A DNA stretch of 64,000 nucleotides from Lentzea albidocapillata subsp. violacea (GTDB taxonomy: Bacteria > Actinomycetota > Actinomycetes > Mycobacteriales > Pseudonocardiaceae), in NCBI RefSeq assembly GCF_900100275.1, contig NZ_FNET01000010.1, positions 1 through 64,000 on the forward strand. The letters run 5' to 3'. The stretch's first letter is position 1, and each line of letters opens with the position of its first letter. This document shows positions 34,535 to 43,443 of the stretch, in pieces. The notes under the pieces were generated by a model. It was given only the letters and a program-made list of their open reading frames with translations. It was not told where the DNA came from and did no database searches. Both the position numbers and the translations under genes were made by a program.

Positions 34535-35133
34535 TCAGGGTCGTGCTGGCGGAGGACCAGGCCATGGTGCGCGGCGCGTTCGCCCAGCTGCTGGACCTGC
34601 AGCCCGACGTCACGGTTGTCGCGACGGCGGGGGACGGCGACGAGGCGCTCGCGGCCGTGGCGGAACACCGGCCCGACGTGCTGCTGACCGACATCGAGAT
34701 GCCCGGCCGGACCGGACTGGACGTCGCCCAGGCGCTGAGCGAGCGCGGCGACCCCACCCGCGTCCTGATCATCACGACCTTCGCCCGCAGCGGATATCTG
34801 AGGCGCGCGATGGACGCCGGGGTCGCGGGATACGTGCTGAAGGACGCGCCGATCGCGGACCTCGTCTCGGCGCTGCGCCGCGTGCACGCCGGCGAACGCG
34901 TCGTTGCCGCCGAGCTCGCGATGGCCGCGTGGGACAGCGCCGATCCCCTGACACCGCGCGAACGCGAGCTGCTGCAGGAGGTCACGACGGGCGCGAGCAA
35001 CGCCGACATCGCGGCCCGGCTCAACCTCGCCGAGGGCACGGTCCGCAACTACCTGTCGACCGCGATGGCCAAGCTCGGCGCGCGCAACCGTTCCGAGGCG
35101 GCGAACACCGCGCGCGAACGGGGCTGGCTCTAA
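34531..35133 (+). CDS. LuxR-type response regulator of the exporter operon
   Basis: 200 aa, GTG overlapping the kinase stop. Receiver: 'RVVLAEDQAMVRGAF', phospho-Asp in 'VLLTDIEMPGRTG', 'YVLKDAPIADL'. HTH: 'LTPRERELLQEVTTG', 'NADIAARLNLAEGTVRNYL'. Its 3' end overlaps by four bases the end of the convergent DNA-alkylation-repair-type gene. Confidence 0.92.
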
Positions 35134-35795
35134 CCTTTGCGCCGCACCATCTCGCCGATCCAGGTCGGCGCGAACGGTGACGTGCAGCCCGGCGGCGTCG
35201 GGTAGTCCTTGAGGACCTCCAGGCGTTCGCCGATCTCGATCGCGCGGGCGCGCAGTGAGGGGTGCTCGATCCCGATCTGCGCCAGGCAGTGGTTCATCGC
35301 CCACTGCAGACGTTGCGGGGCGTCCTTCATGTCCTTCTCGACGATGTCGAGCAGACCGTGCAGGTCGAGCCCCTCCGGCTGCTTCGTCACCCGGTCGACG
35401 GTCAGCGCCCAGCCCGCGCTCGCGACCACCGGGTCCGGGTCGGCGAACCACAGCACGCGCAGTTCCTCGGTGTGCGGGTTCTTCTTCACCACGTAGTTCA
35501 CGAGCCAGTCGTGCACCTTGGGGCGCTCGGCCTCGCGCAGCATGGTGTCGAGCTCGTCGCGCCCGAACGCCTTGGGGCGGCAGATCAGCAACGCCAGCAG
35601 CCGGGCCGCGGTGTCGCCCGTCGCCCACAGTCCGAGCGAGAGGTCCTGCTGGGTCTTGAGGCGCTTCGCGATCGCGCGGAGCTTGCCGAGGTTCACGCCG
35701 TGGTCGTCGCCGTGCTTCTCGTTCACCGCGCGTGCCTTGGGGTCGTCGAGCGCCGCCAGTTCGGCCATCAGCCCGGCCACCGTGTCGTCTGCCAC
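35130..35795 (-). CDS. DNA alkylation repair (AlkD-like) HEAT-repeat protein
   Basis: 221 aa from GTG. Helical-repeat protein with the AlkC/AlkD-type pattern 'HGDDHGVNLGKLRAIAKRLK', 'LGLWATGDTAARLLALLIC', 'VHDWLVNYVVKKNPHTEEL', 'WALTVDRVTK', 'RLQWAMNHCLAQIGIEH'. AlkD enzymes excise bulky or positively charged alkylated bases. In genomes making DNA-damaging metabolites relatives serve self-resistance, but nothing here points to that. Convergent with the response regulator gene (4-base overlap). Confidence 0.8.
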   Translation of the reverse strand: MADDTVAGLMAELAALDDPKARAVNEKHGDDHGVNLGKLRAIAKRLKTQQDLSLGLWATGDTAARLLALLICRPKAFGRDELDTMLREAERPKVHDWLVNYVVKKNPHTEELRVLWFADPDPVVASAGWALTVDRVTKQPEGLDLHGLLDIVEKDMKDAPQRLQWAMNHCLAQIGIEHPSLRARAIEIGERLEVLKDYPTPPGCTSPFAPTWIGEMVRRKG

Positions 35796-35928
35796 CGCTC
35801 GACCTCCCGTTCGTCACCCGACAGCCTACGAGAGGGCGAAGCCCACGCCGCGGTGTGAATCGTCCACTTCTCACCGCCGGCCACCACTAACGTCGACAGG
35901 CGAACGTTCGTCGAGCCGAGGGAGGCGC

Positions 35929-36669
35929 GTGACCGGGCAGATCGTGCGTCACGCCGGCCGGATCGAGGCCGTCCGCGTGCGGTTCGCGGCCGTGCACAAG
36001 GCCAGCGCGGTCGTCGTCGGCGACGAGACCGTGTACGGGCGGCTGTGCCGGTGGATCATCCACGCCGTCCTGGAGAAGCACGCCCGGCAGGACGAACTGG
36101 TCTCCTACGTCGAGGAGAACCTGCGCCTGATCGTGGCCGGGCTGTACGACCTCTACGGCGTGCGGGCACCTGATCCCGATCCCGTGCGCGAGGCCGCCGT
36201 GCCCTCGCTGGTCGAGCCGGTCGAGGACTCCGTGCGGGCCGCGATGGAGCAGATCAGGCCGTTGCGGGACGTGCTGGACGACCTCACCGGGCTGCCGGAC
36301 GTCATCGCCGCGCACGCGAAGACCTGGTACAACATCGCGGCCGAGCAGCAGGACATGGCCGACGAGCTCGAAGCCCTCCTGGAGCAGGACGCCCCGCGGT
36401 GGAGCGGCGCCGAGGAGCACCTGCGGCTGATGGGTCACAACATCGACGCGATCCGCGGGCTGAGCTCGGTGTCGGCGGCGTTCGGGGAGATCACCGAGAG
36501 CGTCGGGGTGCTGGTCGCGCAGACCCGGCGGCTCGTGCGGGAGCTGGTGATCAGCCTGGCCGTGGCACCGACGGACGCGACGCTGTGGCGGCTGGCGTGC
36601 CGGATCGCGGTGTACGGGGTGGCGCTGGAGGCCACCCTCACGCACCTGGAGGACCGGCTCAGCGGCTAG
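35929..36669 (+). CDS. helical WXG100-like protein of unknown function
   Basis: 246 aa from GTG with GGAGG three bases upstream. No signal peptide. All-helical: the stretch about 125-205 ('KTWYNIAAEQQDMADELEAL', 'DAPRWSGAEEHLRLMGHN', 'VGVLVAQTRRLVRELVISLA') follows the WXG100/ESX pattern of two helices with a W-x-G turn. Such domains often sit at the N-terminus of type VII-linked toxins or occur as stand-alone export partners. No secretion genes or toxin are adjacent, so the role is open. Confidence 0.6.
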   Translation: MTGQIVRHAGRIEAVRVRFAAVHKASAVVVGDETVYGRLCRWIIHAVLEKHARQDELVSYVEENLRLIVAGLYDLYGVRAPDPDPVREAAVPSLVEPVEDSVRAAMEQIRPLRDVLDDLTGLPDVIAAHAKTWYNIAAEQQDMADELEALLEQDAPRWSGAEEHLRLMGHNIDAIRGLSSVSAAFGEITESVGVLVAQTRRLVRELVISLAVAPTDATLWRLACRIAVYGVALEATLTHLEDRLSG

Positions 36670-36868
36670 CGCGGCGGCGGGCGAGCTGCGGCAGGAACCA
36701 CATGTAGACGCCCGTTCCCATGAGGACGAACAGCGGCAGCAGCGGCACGTACGACACCCACACCACGGAGCTGTCGACGGTCAGGGCGACCGCCGTGAAC
36801 ACGACGGTGGCCATGAAGACCATGCTCACCACGCGGTGGAACTGACGGATTCCCTTGCTGCCGGCCAT
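36659..36868 (-). CDS. small two-helix membrane protein
   Basis: 69 aa. ATG at 36868 with GGGAGG about nine bases ahead. Two hydrophobic segments, 'VVSMVFMATVVFTAVAL' and 'VPLLPLFVLMGTGVYMWFLP', with a basic C-terminal tail (LARRRASR). Its 3' end overlaps the convergent WXG-like gene by 11 bases. Function is unknown. Confidence 0.65.
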   Translation of the reverse strand: MAGSKGIRQFHRVVSMVFMATVVFTAVALTVDSSVVWVSYVPLLPLFVLMGTGVYMWFLPQLARRRASR

Positions 36869-37067
36869 TTTCTCGGTCCTCCCGGTCGTTGTTGGGTGCA
36901 ACGGTAGGAGCGGCGGCCCGGCCGTGCTTCTCGATTCCTGACCAGCTTCGGAGGGGTTCAGCGCCGCCGTTGGGCGTGGCGCAAAATTTCCTGGCGCGAG
37001 ATGTCGATCCCGGCGTCTACCGTTCGACGCACTGATGACAGCAAGTACGAACACCGAGGAGAACCAG

Positions 37068-37640
37068 ATGCGTACCCTGATCGCCACCGCCTTCGTCTCG
37101 CTCGACGGCGTCGTCGAGGATCCAGGCGGCGAGCCCGGTCACCGCAGCTCGGGCTGGACCTTCCAGGACATCGAGTTCGACGAGGCCGCCTACGAGATCA
37201 AGGGCCGTGAGCAGGACGAGGCCGCGGCGATGATGATGGGCCGCGTCAGCTACGAGGTGTTCTCTCCGGTGTGGCCGACGCTCGACTACTTCCCGAAGTA
37301 CAACGTGCTGCCGAAGTACGTCGTGTCCAGCACGCTGAAGGACGACCAGCTGGTCGACAACTGGGGCGACATCACGATCCTGCGCTCGCTGGACGACGTG
37401 GCCGCGCTGAAGGAGACCGAGGGCGGGCCGATCTCCATCCACGGCAGCGCGACGCTCAACCGCAACCTCTCCGACGCGGGCCTGATCGACCGCTACCACC
37501 TGCTGGTGTTCCCGGTGCTGCTCGGCGCGGGCAAGCGGATGTTCAGCGAGACCGACAAGGCCAAGCAGATGCTGAAGCTCGTGGAGAGCGAGTCGTACTC
37601 GAACGGCATCCAGAAGCTGGTCTACGACGTCGTGCGCTGA
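37068..37640 (+). CDS. dihydrofolate-reductase-family (RibD C-terminal-like) protein
   Basis: 190 aa, ATG chosen for the strong GAGGAG 12 bases upstream and the family start 'MRTLIATAFVSLDGVVEDPG'. The fold of the YwjB/RibD C-domain group is shown by 'MMMGRVSYEVFSPVWPT', 'KYVVSSTLKDDQL', 'GGPISIHGSATLNRNLSDAG' and 'LLVFPVLLGAGKRMF'. NADPH-dependent reduction of a pteridine, flavin precursor or similar substrate is likely, but the true substrate of this branch is unknown. It converges on the indigoidine-type cluster, ending two bases from its last gene. Confidence 0.85.
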   Translation: MRTLIATAFVSLDGVVEDPGGEPGHRSSGWTFQDIEFDEAAYEIKGREQDEAAAMMMGRVSYEVFSPVWPTLDYFPKYNVLPKYVVSSTLKDDQLVDNWGDITILRSLDDVAALKETEGGPISIHGSATLNRNLSDAGLIDRYHLLVFPVLLGAGKRMFSETDKAKQMLKLVESESYSNGIQKLVYDVVR

Positions 37641-37642
37641 CC

Positions 37643-38305
37643 TCAGGCGCACTCGCGCACGGCGGCCACGACCCCGGCGAACGAGTCGACCAGCCAGGTC
37701 GGGTTCGCGCCGAGCAGCTGGTCGACGCCGTGCACGCCGTAGGTCACGGCGATGGACGCCATGCCGGCTCCGTGCGCCATGTTGATGTCGTGGGTGGTGT
37801 CCCCGACCATGACCGCGTTTCGCGGGGACACCCCGAGCCTGCGCAGCACGAGGAGACCGGATTCGGGGTCGGGCTTGGGTTTCGAGACCTGGTCCGCGCC
37901 GACGACGACGGAGAACTCCTCGCGCAGACCGGCCGCGGTGAGCAGGGCCTCGGCGTTCCCGATGTACTTGCTCGTGGCGACGGCGAGCCGGAAACCGTCG
38001 TCCCGCAACGACTGCAGCCCGTCGTACACGCCAGGGAACACCAGCTGTGTCGCCAGCGGCAGCACGATCTTGCGGAACGTCGCCTGGTAGAGCTCGACGC
38101 AGGCGGTGACGACCGGCTCGTCCTCGGACGTCCCGAGTATCTTCGCGAACGCGGCGGGCAGCGGGAGCCCGATCGTGGCGTGAATGGTCGGCGAGTCCAC
38201 TGTGGGCAGATCGAGCTGGGCGAACACCGCGGCGAACGTCGTGACGATCCCGCGCGGGGAGTCGACGAGCGTGCCGTCGAGGTCGAAGATCGCGCACCGG
38301 TTCAT
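37643..38305 (-). CDS. indB: HAD phosphatase of the indigoidine/minimycin-type cluster (IndB-like)
   Basis: 220 aa. HAD signature 'CAIFDLDGTLVDS' (nucleophile Asp), 'AVATSKYIGNAEALL' (motif II), 'VSKPKPDP' (motif III Lys), 'AVMVGDTTHDINMAHGAGM' (motif IV). It resembles phosphoglycolate or pyrimidine-nucleotide phosphatases. The start overlaps the end of the PsuG-like gene. In indigoidine clusters an IndB phosphatase accompanies IndA and IndC; in the minimycin pathway a HAD phosphatase removes the 5'-phosphate of the C-nucleotide. The gene name rests on context. Confidence 0.78.
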   Translation of the reverse strand: MNRCAIFDLDGTLVDSPRGIVTTFAAVFAQLDLPTVDSPTIHATIGLPLPAAFAKILGTSEDEPVVTACVELYQATFRKIVLPLATQLVFPGVYDGLQSLRDDGFRLAVATSKYIGNAEALLTAAGLREEFSVVVGADQVSKPKPDPESGLLVLRRLGVSPRNAVMVGDTTHDINMAHGAGMASIAVTYGVHGVDQLLGANPTWLVDSFAGVVAAVRECA

Positions 38306-39096
38306 GCCGGGACCTCCTTCGCGTGGGCGGCGGCGAGTTCCCCCGCGACCTCGGCGGTGTTGACCATCACCGCCGTGGTCGCTTTCAGGGAGTCTGTCTC
38401 GTCGTCGATCGCGTCCACGGGCTTCGTCGGTGTGGTCACGAGGAACGAGCCGGGGTTGCCGAGTGCCCAGTGGCTCTCGATCGCGCGGGCCATCACCCGT
38501 GGATCGTCGACGCGGTGCGGACTGGGCAGACCCGAGGTCCCGAAGTAGAACGCGGGGAAGTCGTCCGACCGGTAGGCGACGACCGGAACGCAGTGCGTGT
38601 CCAGGAACTCCAGCGTGAGCCCGAGGTCGAGGGTGTTCCGGGCACCCGCGCAGACCACCGCGACCCGCGAGCGGGTGAGTTGCACGAGGTCGGGGGACAG
38701 GCGCCGGGCACCTCGGTGCACGCCGCCGATCTCCGCGCTGGACAGGAACTTCACGCCCGCGAGCCCGGCCGCGACCATCGACGCCGAGACCGTCGCCACC
38801 CCCGCCGTCCCGCGAGCCAGGATGACCGCCAGGTCCCGGCTGTCCACGACGGACACCCCTGGTGCAGCGGCGAATCTCTCGATGTCGGTCTCGGAGAGGC
38901 CGACGAGGATCCGGCCCTTGTCGACGCCGATCGTGGCGGGGACCGACCCGTTCGCCCGCACCGCGTCCTCGACCAGACGCGCGGTCTCGGCACTGTCCAC
39001 ACCGGACCTGAGCACGTCCGACGTCAGCGCCACGACGGGCTGGCCCGCCGTGATCGCCTCGGCCACTTCCTCGCTGTACACCAGGGGAATGCGCAT
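38302..39096 (-). CDS. indA: pseudouridine-5'-phosphate glycosidase-like protein (IndA/PsuG family)
   Basis: 264 aa from the ATG at 39096, the family start 'MRIPLVYSEEVAEAITAGQP'; the upstream frame is the antisense of the tautomerase gene. PsuG landmarks: 'VPATIGVDKGRILVGLSE', 'VSASMVAAGLAGVKFLSSAEIGGVHRGA', partly altered near the end (family 'SADL' region reads 'SPDLVQLTRSRVAVVCAGA'), and 'RSDDFPAFYFGTSG'. PsuG makes or breaks a C-C glycosidic bond between a pyrimidine and ribose-5-phosphate. At 264 aa it is shorter than typical PsuG (about 300). In indigoidine/minimycin clusters this family acts as helper or as C-glycosynthase. Confidence 0.82.
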   Translation of the reverse strand: MRIPLVYSEEVAEAITAGQPVVALTSDVLRSGVDSAETARLVEDAVRANGSVPATIGVDKGRILVGLSETDIERFAAAPGVSVVDSRDLAVILARGTAGVATVSASMVAAGLAGVKFLSSAEIGGVHRGARRLSPDLVQLTRSRVAVVCAGARNTLDLGLTLEFLDTHCVPVVAYRSDDFPAFYFGTSGLPSPHRVDDPRVMARAIESHWALGNPGSFLVTTPTKPVDAIDDETDSLKATTAVMVNTAEVAGELAAAHAKEVPA

Positions 39097-39103
39097 CGGC
39101 ACC

Positions 39104-39328
39104 TCAGTAGCTCGGGGTCTTGCGCAGAAGGTGGTTCCGTTCCACGATCTCCGGCTCGTAGACCTGGTCCTGCCACGCCTGCTGCTCGACCGGTTCCAGG
39201 GCGATCGACACGACACCCCCGGCACAGCCGAACGCCCGGGTAACCGCCTCGGTGATGGCCGAGACCAGCTCGGACGTCCGCTCGTCGTCGAGCGATGCAG
39301 GGAAGTGCTTGATGTTCACGTGCGGCAC
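39104..39328 (-). CDS. 4-oxalocrotonate-tautomerase-like protein
   Basis: 74 aa. After Met removal the N-terminal residue is Pro ('MPHVNIKHFP'), the general base of the tautomerase superfamily, followed by the usual beta-alpha-beta pattern 'ERTSELVSAITEAVTRAFG' and 'VSIALEPVEQQAWQDQVY'. It sits between the synthetase and indA, with gaps of 10 and 7 bases, so it belongs to the operon. Its substrate may be an imine or enol form of the glutamine-derived lactam. I know of no defined role for such a protein in indigoidine formation. Confidence 0.75.
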   Translation of the reverse strand: MPHVNIKHFPASLDDERTSELVSAITEAVTRAFGCAGGVVSIALEPVEQQAWQDQVYEPEIVERNHLLRKTPSY

Positions 39329-39338
39329 GCGAGCCTCC

Positions 39339-42300
39339 TCACGACCGGCCTCCCGCGATGGCGAGCGTCACGGCCTTGGTGACGGCCGCGATCAGTTCGG
39401 CCATCTGCTCGCCGGACAGCAGCACCGGCACCCGCGCGGCCTCCTCCTGCACGGTCGCGGTCTGCCGCATGGACGCCAGCAGCTCGTCGATGTCGGGCTC
39501 GCGCAGCAGGCTGTAGTGGTCGGCCCGCAGTTCGACGACCACCGGGTCGTTGACCGAGAAGCCCTCGCTGCCCTCGATGAACGAGTAGTCGTCGCCCTGC
39601 GCCTTGAACACGGCCAGAGGCGCGGTGATGGTGCGATCTTTCAGTTCGCCGAAGGTGTACTTGAAGGAGAACGTCTCGGTGACGATCCTGATGATCCGCC
39701 GCACGAGCTCGCTGTCGAGGTCGCGGAACTCGCCGCTGACGAACGCCGCGAAGCTGTCCTCGTCCCGCGCGACCTCCAGGCACCGGGCGAGACGGGCATC
39801 GGTGATGCTGCCCGCGAACACCGAGAAGAGGATCGTCACGAACGCGCTGTTGTCGTAGGAGGCCTCGTCGCTGTCCCGCTCCGTTCGCACCTTCGGCGAG
39901 CCCGGTGCGATCAGGAAGAGGTTCTCGACCTGCTCGCCCGCCTGTTCGAGCTGGTAGGCCGTCTCGAACGCGAGCCGAGCGCCGAAGGAGTAGCCCCACA
40001 ACGTGTACGGGCCCTCCGGCTGCACCTTCTTGATCGCCTCGATGTCGGCGGCGGCCATCTCGCGGATCGTGCCGTACGGCGTCTCGCCCTCGTTGATGCC
40101 GTGCGCCTGCACGCCGTAGAACGGGCGCTCCGAACGACTTGCGAGCGTACGCAGGTTCATCGGGTAGCCGCCGAGGCCCGGCCAGCAGAAGACGGGAGCA
40201 CCGTCCCCGTTGGGCTGCAACGGAACCAGCCGGGAGATCGGGCCCTCGTGCAGGCCGTCGACGCGCCGGGAGAGCTGCTCGATGGTCGGCGACTCGAAGA
40301 GCACCTGCAGCGGCAGGCTGGTGCCGAAGTCCTTGTTGATGCGGTTGACCAGGCCGACCGCGATCAGCGAGTTGCCGCCCGTCTCGAAGAAGTCGTCGTG
40401 CGTCGAGACGGTCTCGCGCTTCATCAGCTTCTTCCACATCTCGCTGATGCGGCGTTCGGTGACGGTGCGCGGCGCGACGAACGGCCGGTCCTGGTCGTCG
40501 ACGTTCGTCTTGTCCGACGCGGTCAGGGCCTTGACGTCGATCTTGCCGTTCGCGGTGACCGGCAGCGCGTCGAGCACCACGACCTTGTTCGGGATCATGT
40601 AGTCAGGCAGGAAGTTGACCAGGTCGTCGCGGATCAGCTCGGCCGGGCCCTTCATGTGGACGACGTCCTCCTTCATGCCGGGGCTGCGACGCTGGTCGTA
40701 GGAGACCTTGCCGCCCAGGAAGAAGTACGACGGGCCGTCCTTCTCGCCGGCCGCCTTCAGGATGTCGCAGATGCGCTTGGCCGACGGGAGGTCGTTGTTC
40801 GTCTTGGAGCTGTAGCCCGACGACATGAAGCCGAGGTCGACGTCGTTGGCGGACAACCGATGCATGGTCCGGCCGAGGTCGATGTAGCGCCGCCACAGCT
40901 CAGTGGACCGGCCGATGACGCTGACACCGAAGCTCGCGCGCTCGTACACCGCCTGGTTGATCGCGATGACGTGCTTGCGCAGCACCACGTCGTCGGACAC
41001 CCGCTCGAACTCGCCGCCCGCGTAGCGGTACTGGCCGCCGGGCAGGTTCGCGACGCGGCCGGGGTGCGTCTGGACGTAGATGTCGACGTCGTCCTCGCGG
41101 ACACCGGTGTAGGCGCACAGCTCGAACGTGCCGAGGTAGTAGTCCTCGTCGGCGACGTCGAGCAGGTCCTTGGTCTCCGGCGTGTACGCGGAGGCGGTGA
41201 TGTCGAGGCCGTAGCCGGGCAGGACCTCCTCGAAGAGACCGACCATGTGGCCGGTCTCGATCTCCAGGACCTCCTGGATGTTGTTGAGGTACACCGCCTC
41301 GATCGCGGCCTTGTGCCCGATGAAGTGCAGCTTCGCCTGTACGTCGAAGCTTTCCTCGAGCGGCCTGATCAGCACGAGCTGGTGGCGCAGCGGGTGGTAG
41401 TAGTACAACCCGGCCGGCAGCCCCGCGATGTGGTGCAGCTCAAGGTGGAGCTGGGTCGCGTAGAGCGAACCCGGTGACGCGTAACCGTACTTCGGCAGCA
41501 GCCGCTGGTCGCTGAAGTGCGCGCCGAAGTAGCGCAGGATCTCGCCCAGTTCGGAGACGTGGACGGACTTCGGGTCCTTGGAGCCGGCGCCGATCGGCTT
41601 GCGTTCCAGCAACCGCGCCAGGTCGGCGCCGGTGACCTGGCCGCCCTCGTAGAAGCGGTAGGACTTGCGCGAGAAGACGACCTTGCGCTGCAGGCAGGAG
41701 GCTTCCTCCCCGGGCAGTTCGAAGCTCTGCCGGCCACCGAGATCGTCGCGCACACCGGGGTTCGACAGCTGCGCGCGGACCTGCAGCCGGCTGGACTTCG
41801 ACTGGTGGTGCGAACCGGAGTTGCCCTGGTCCATCAGGGCGGCTTCCTTGGGGTTCAGCTCGACGCACGCGATCAGGTTCTGGAACCCGGTGCGCTCGTC
41901 CTCCTTGACGATCACGGCCGCGTTGCGCACCCAGTCGTGCGTCTCGATAGCGAGCCGGATCTCGTCCAGTTCGACCCGGTAGCCGCGCAGCTTGACCTGG
42001 CTGTCCGCGCGGCCGGCGAACTGCACCGTGCCGTCGAGGTTCTGCGTCACGAGGTCGCCGGTGCGGAACATGCCGTCCACGAACCGTTCCCCGGTCAGTT
42101 CCGGCTGGTGCAGGTAGCCGCGGGCCACCTGGACGCCGCCGATGTAGAGCTCACCGATCTCGCCGGGTGTGACCATGTCGCGGTTGTCGTCGAGCACCAG
42201 GTACGTCGTGTTCGCGACGGGCAGGCCGATCGAGATGGACTTCGGCGCCTCGGCGAGTGCGGCGGGATCGACCACGTACGACGACGAGTTGATCGTCGTC

Positions 42301-43202
42301 TCCGTCGGTCCGTAGAGGTTGATGAGACCCACGTCCGGCATGTCCGCGAAGAACGCCCGGGCCAGCGTGCGGGACAACGCCTCGCCTCCGCTGAAGACCT
42401 GCTTCAGCGAGGTGACGGTGTGGAACTCCTCGGTGTCGATCAACGCCTGGAGCAGCGTCGGCACGCACTGCAGCGTGGTGACGCCCTGCTCGCGCATGGT
42501 CTCGATCAGCATCTCGGGGTCGCGGTAGATACCGGGCCGGCCCATCACCACGGTGCTGCCGACGGCGGGGGCCAGGATCTCCCACTGCGCGGCGTCGAAG
42601 CTCATCGGCGTCTTCTGCACCACGCGCTTCGTGCCGTCGATGGCGTGCGTGTCGTGCAGCCACAGCATCTGGTTGACGATGCTGCGGTGCTCGATCATCA
42701 CGCCCTTGGGCCGGCCGGTGCTGCCCGAGGTGTAGATGATGTACGCCAGGCTGTTGTGCGCGGGGGAGAAGCCGTCGTCGAACGCCTCGTCGCAGTCGTC
42801 GAGTGTGACGATCCTCGTGGTGGCGGGAGCCAGTTCGGCCAGGCGCTGCTTCAGGGCCGGCTGCGTCACGACGACCTTCGTGCGCGAGTCCTCGATCATG
42901 TACCGGAGCCGCTCCTCGGGGTACTCCGGGCTCAGCGGCAGGTACGCGCCACCGGCGCAGAGGATTCCCCACACCCCGACCACTAGGTCCAGTGACGGCT
43001 CGACGAACACGCCGACGCAGTCGTCCTCGCTGATGCCGAGCCGCCGCAGGTGCGTGGCCAGCGCGGAACTCTGCTCGAAGAGTTCGCCGTAGGTGATGCT
43101 CTGTTCACCGAAGACGACGGCCGTGCGATCGGGGTGTTCCTCGACCTGCTTGCGCAGCAGGTCGGGAAGGCAGCCGCCGTCCACTTCAGCTTCGTGCGAC
43201 AT
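39339..43202 (-). CDS. indC: indigoidine-synthetase-type NRPS (A-Ox-T-TE), IndC/BpsA/MinA-like
   Basis: 1287 aa, matching the roughly 1280-aa size of BpsA/IndC. ATG with GGGGGA eight bases ahead. Adenylation core: 'AYIIYTSGSTGRPKGVMIEH', 'LINLYGPTETTINSSSYVV', 'FRTGDLV', 'QVKLRGYRVELDEIRLAI'. An FMN-dependent oxidase domain is inserted before the last A motifs (about 480-800; 'VVFSRKSYRFYEGG', 'LYYYHPLRHQLVLI', 'PGYGLDITASAYTPE'). The A10 Lys is in 'PVTANGKID' (about 887); the carrier Ser in 'FFETGGNSLIAVGLV' (about 939); the thioesterase Ser in 'LWGYSFGARLAF' (about 1070). Known reaction of the family: L-Gln is activated, oxidised and cyclised to a 3-aminopyridinone that dimerises to blue indigoidine or is diverted to minimycin. 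It needs a phosphopantetheinyl transferase encoded elsewhere. Confidence 0.93.
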   Translation of the reverse strand: MSHEAEVDGGCLPDLLRKQVEEHPDRTAVVFGEQSITYGELFEQSSALATHLRRLGISEDDCVGVFVEPSLDLVVGVWGILCAGGAYLPLSPEYPEERLRYMIEDSRTKVVVTQPALKQRLAELAPATTRIVTLDDCDEAFDDGFSPAHNSLAYIIYTSGSTGRPKGVMIEHRSIVNQMLWLHDTHAIDGTKRVVQKTPMSFDAAQWEILAPAVGSTVVMGRPGIYRDPEMLIETMREQGVTTLQCVPTLLQALIDTEEFHTVTSLKQVFSGGEALSRTLARAFFADMPDVGLINLYGPTETTINSSSYVVDPAALAEAPKSISIGLPVANTTYLVLDDNRDMVTPGEIGELYIGGVQVARGYLHQPELTGERFVDGMFRTGDLVTQNLDGTVQFAGRADSQVKLRGYRVELDEIRLAIETHDWVRNAAVIVKEDERTGFQNLIACVELNPKEAALMDQGNSGSHHQSKSSRLQVRAQLSNPGVRDDLGGRQSFELPGEEASCLQRKVVFSRKSYRFYEGGQVTGADLARLLERKPIGAGSKDPKSVHVSELGEILRYFGAHFSDQRLLPKYGYASPGSLYATQLHLELHHIAGLPAGLYYYHPLRHQLVLIRPLEESFDVQAKLHFIGHKAAIEAVYLNNIQEVLEIETGHMVGLFEEVLPGYGLDITASAYTPETKDLLDVADEDYYLGTFELCAYTGVREDDVDIYVQTHPGRVANLPGGQYRYAGGEFERVSDDVVLRKHVIAINQAVYERASFGVSVIGRSTELWRRYIDLGRTMHRLSANDVDLGFMSSGYSSKTNNDLPSAKRICDILKAAGEKDGPSYFFLGGKVSYDQRRSPGMKEDVVHMKGPAELIRDDLVNFLPDYMIPNKVVVLDALPVTANGKIDVKALTASDKTNVDDQDRPFVAPRTVTERRISEMWKKLMKRETVSTHDDFFETGGNSLIAVGLVNRINKDFGTSLPLQVLFESPTIEQLSRRVDGLHEGPISRLVPLQPNGDGAPVFCWPGLGGYPMNLRTLASRSERPFYGVQAHGINEGETPYGTIREMAAADIEAIKKVQPEGPYTLWGYSFGARLAFETAYQLEQAGEQVENLFLIAPGSPKVRTERDSDEASYDNSAFVTILFSVFAGSITDARLARCLEVARDEDSFAAFVSGEFRDLDSELVRRIIRIVTETFSFKYTFGELKDRTITAPLAVFKAQGDDYSFIEGSEGFSVNDPVVVELRADHYSLLREPDIDELLASMRQTATVQEEAARVPVLLSGEQMAELIAAVTKAVTLAIAGGRS

Positions 43203-43443
43203 CTCAGAAATCCCCCAAGCGTTCAGCAGGCGTGAGTCGGTGCGAGCACGTTCTTGGTTGGTCGAAAACGTATGAGTGACGGCTCGAAACCCGCTGGAGC
43301 GATCCGCCCTGTGATCAGCCGCAGAGGTCTACCGGAATCGCCTTGAAGCAGGCCGGAATCTCGGTCGGTTCGGTGGCGAACGGTTGCCGCACTGTCCACA
43401 ATGGTGTTGGGTTGACGCCAACTTCGAGGGCGGGGCCACGAGG

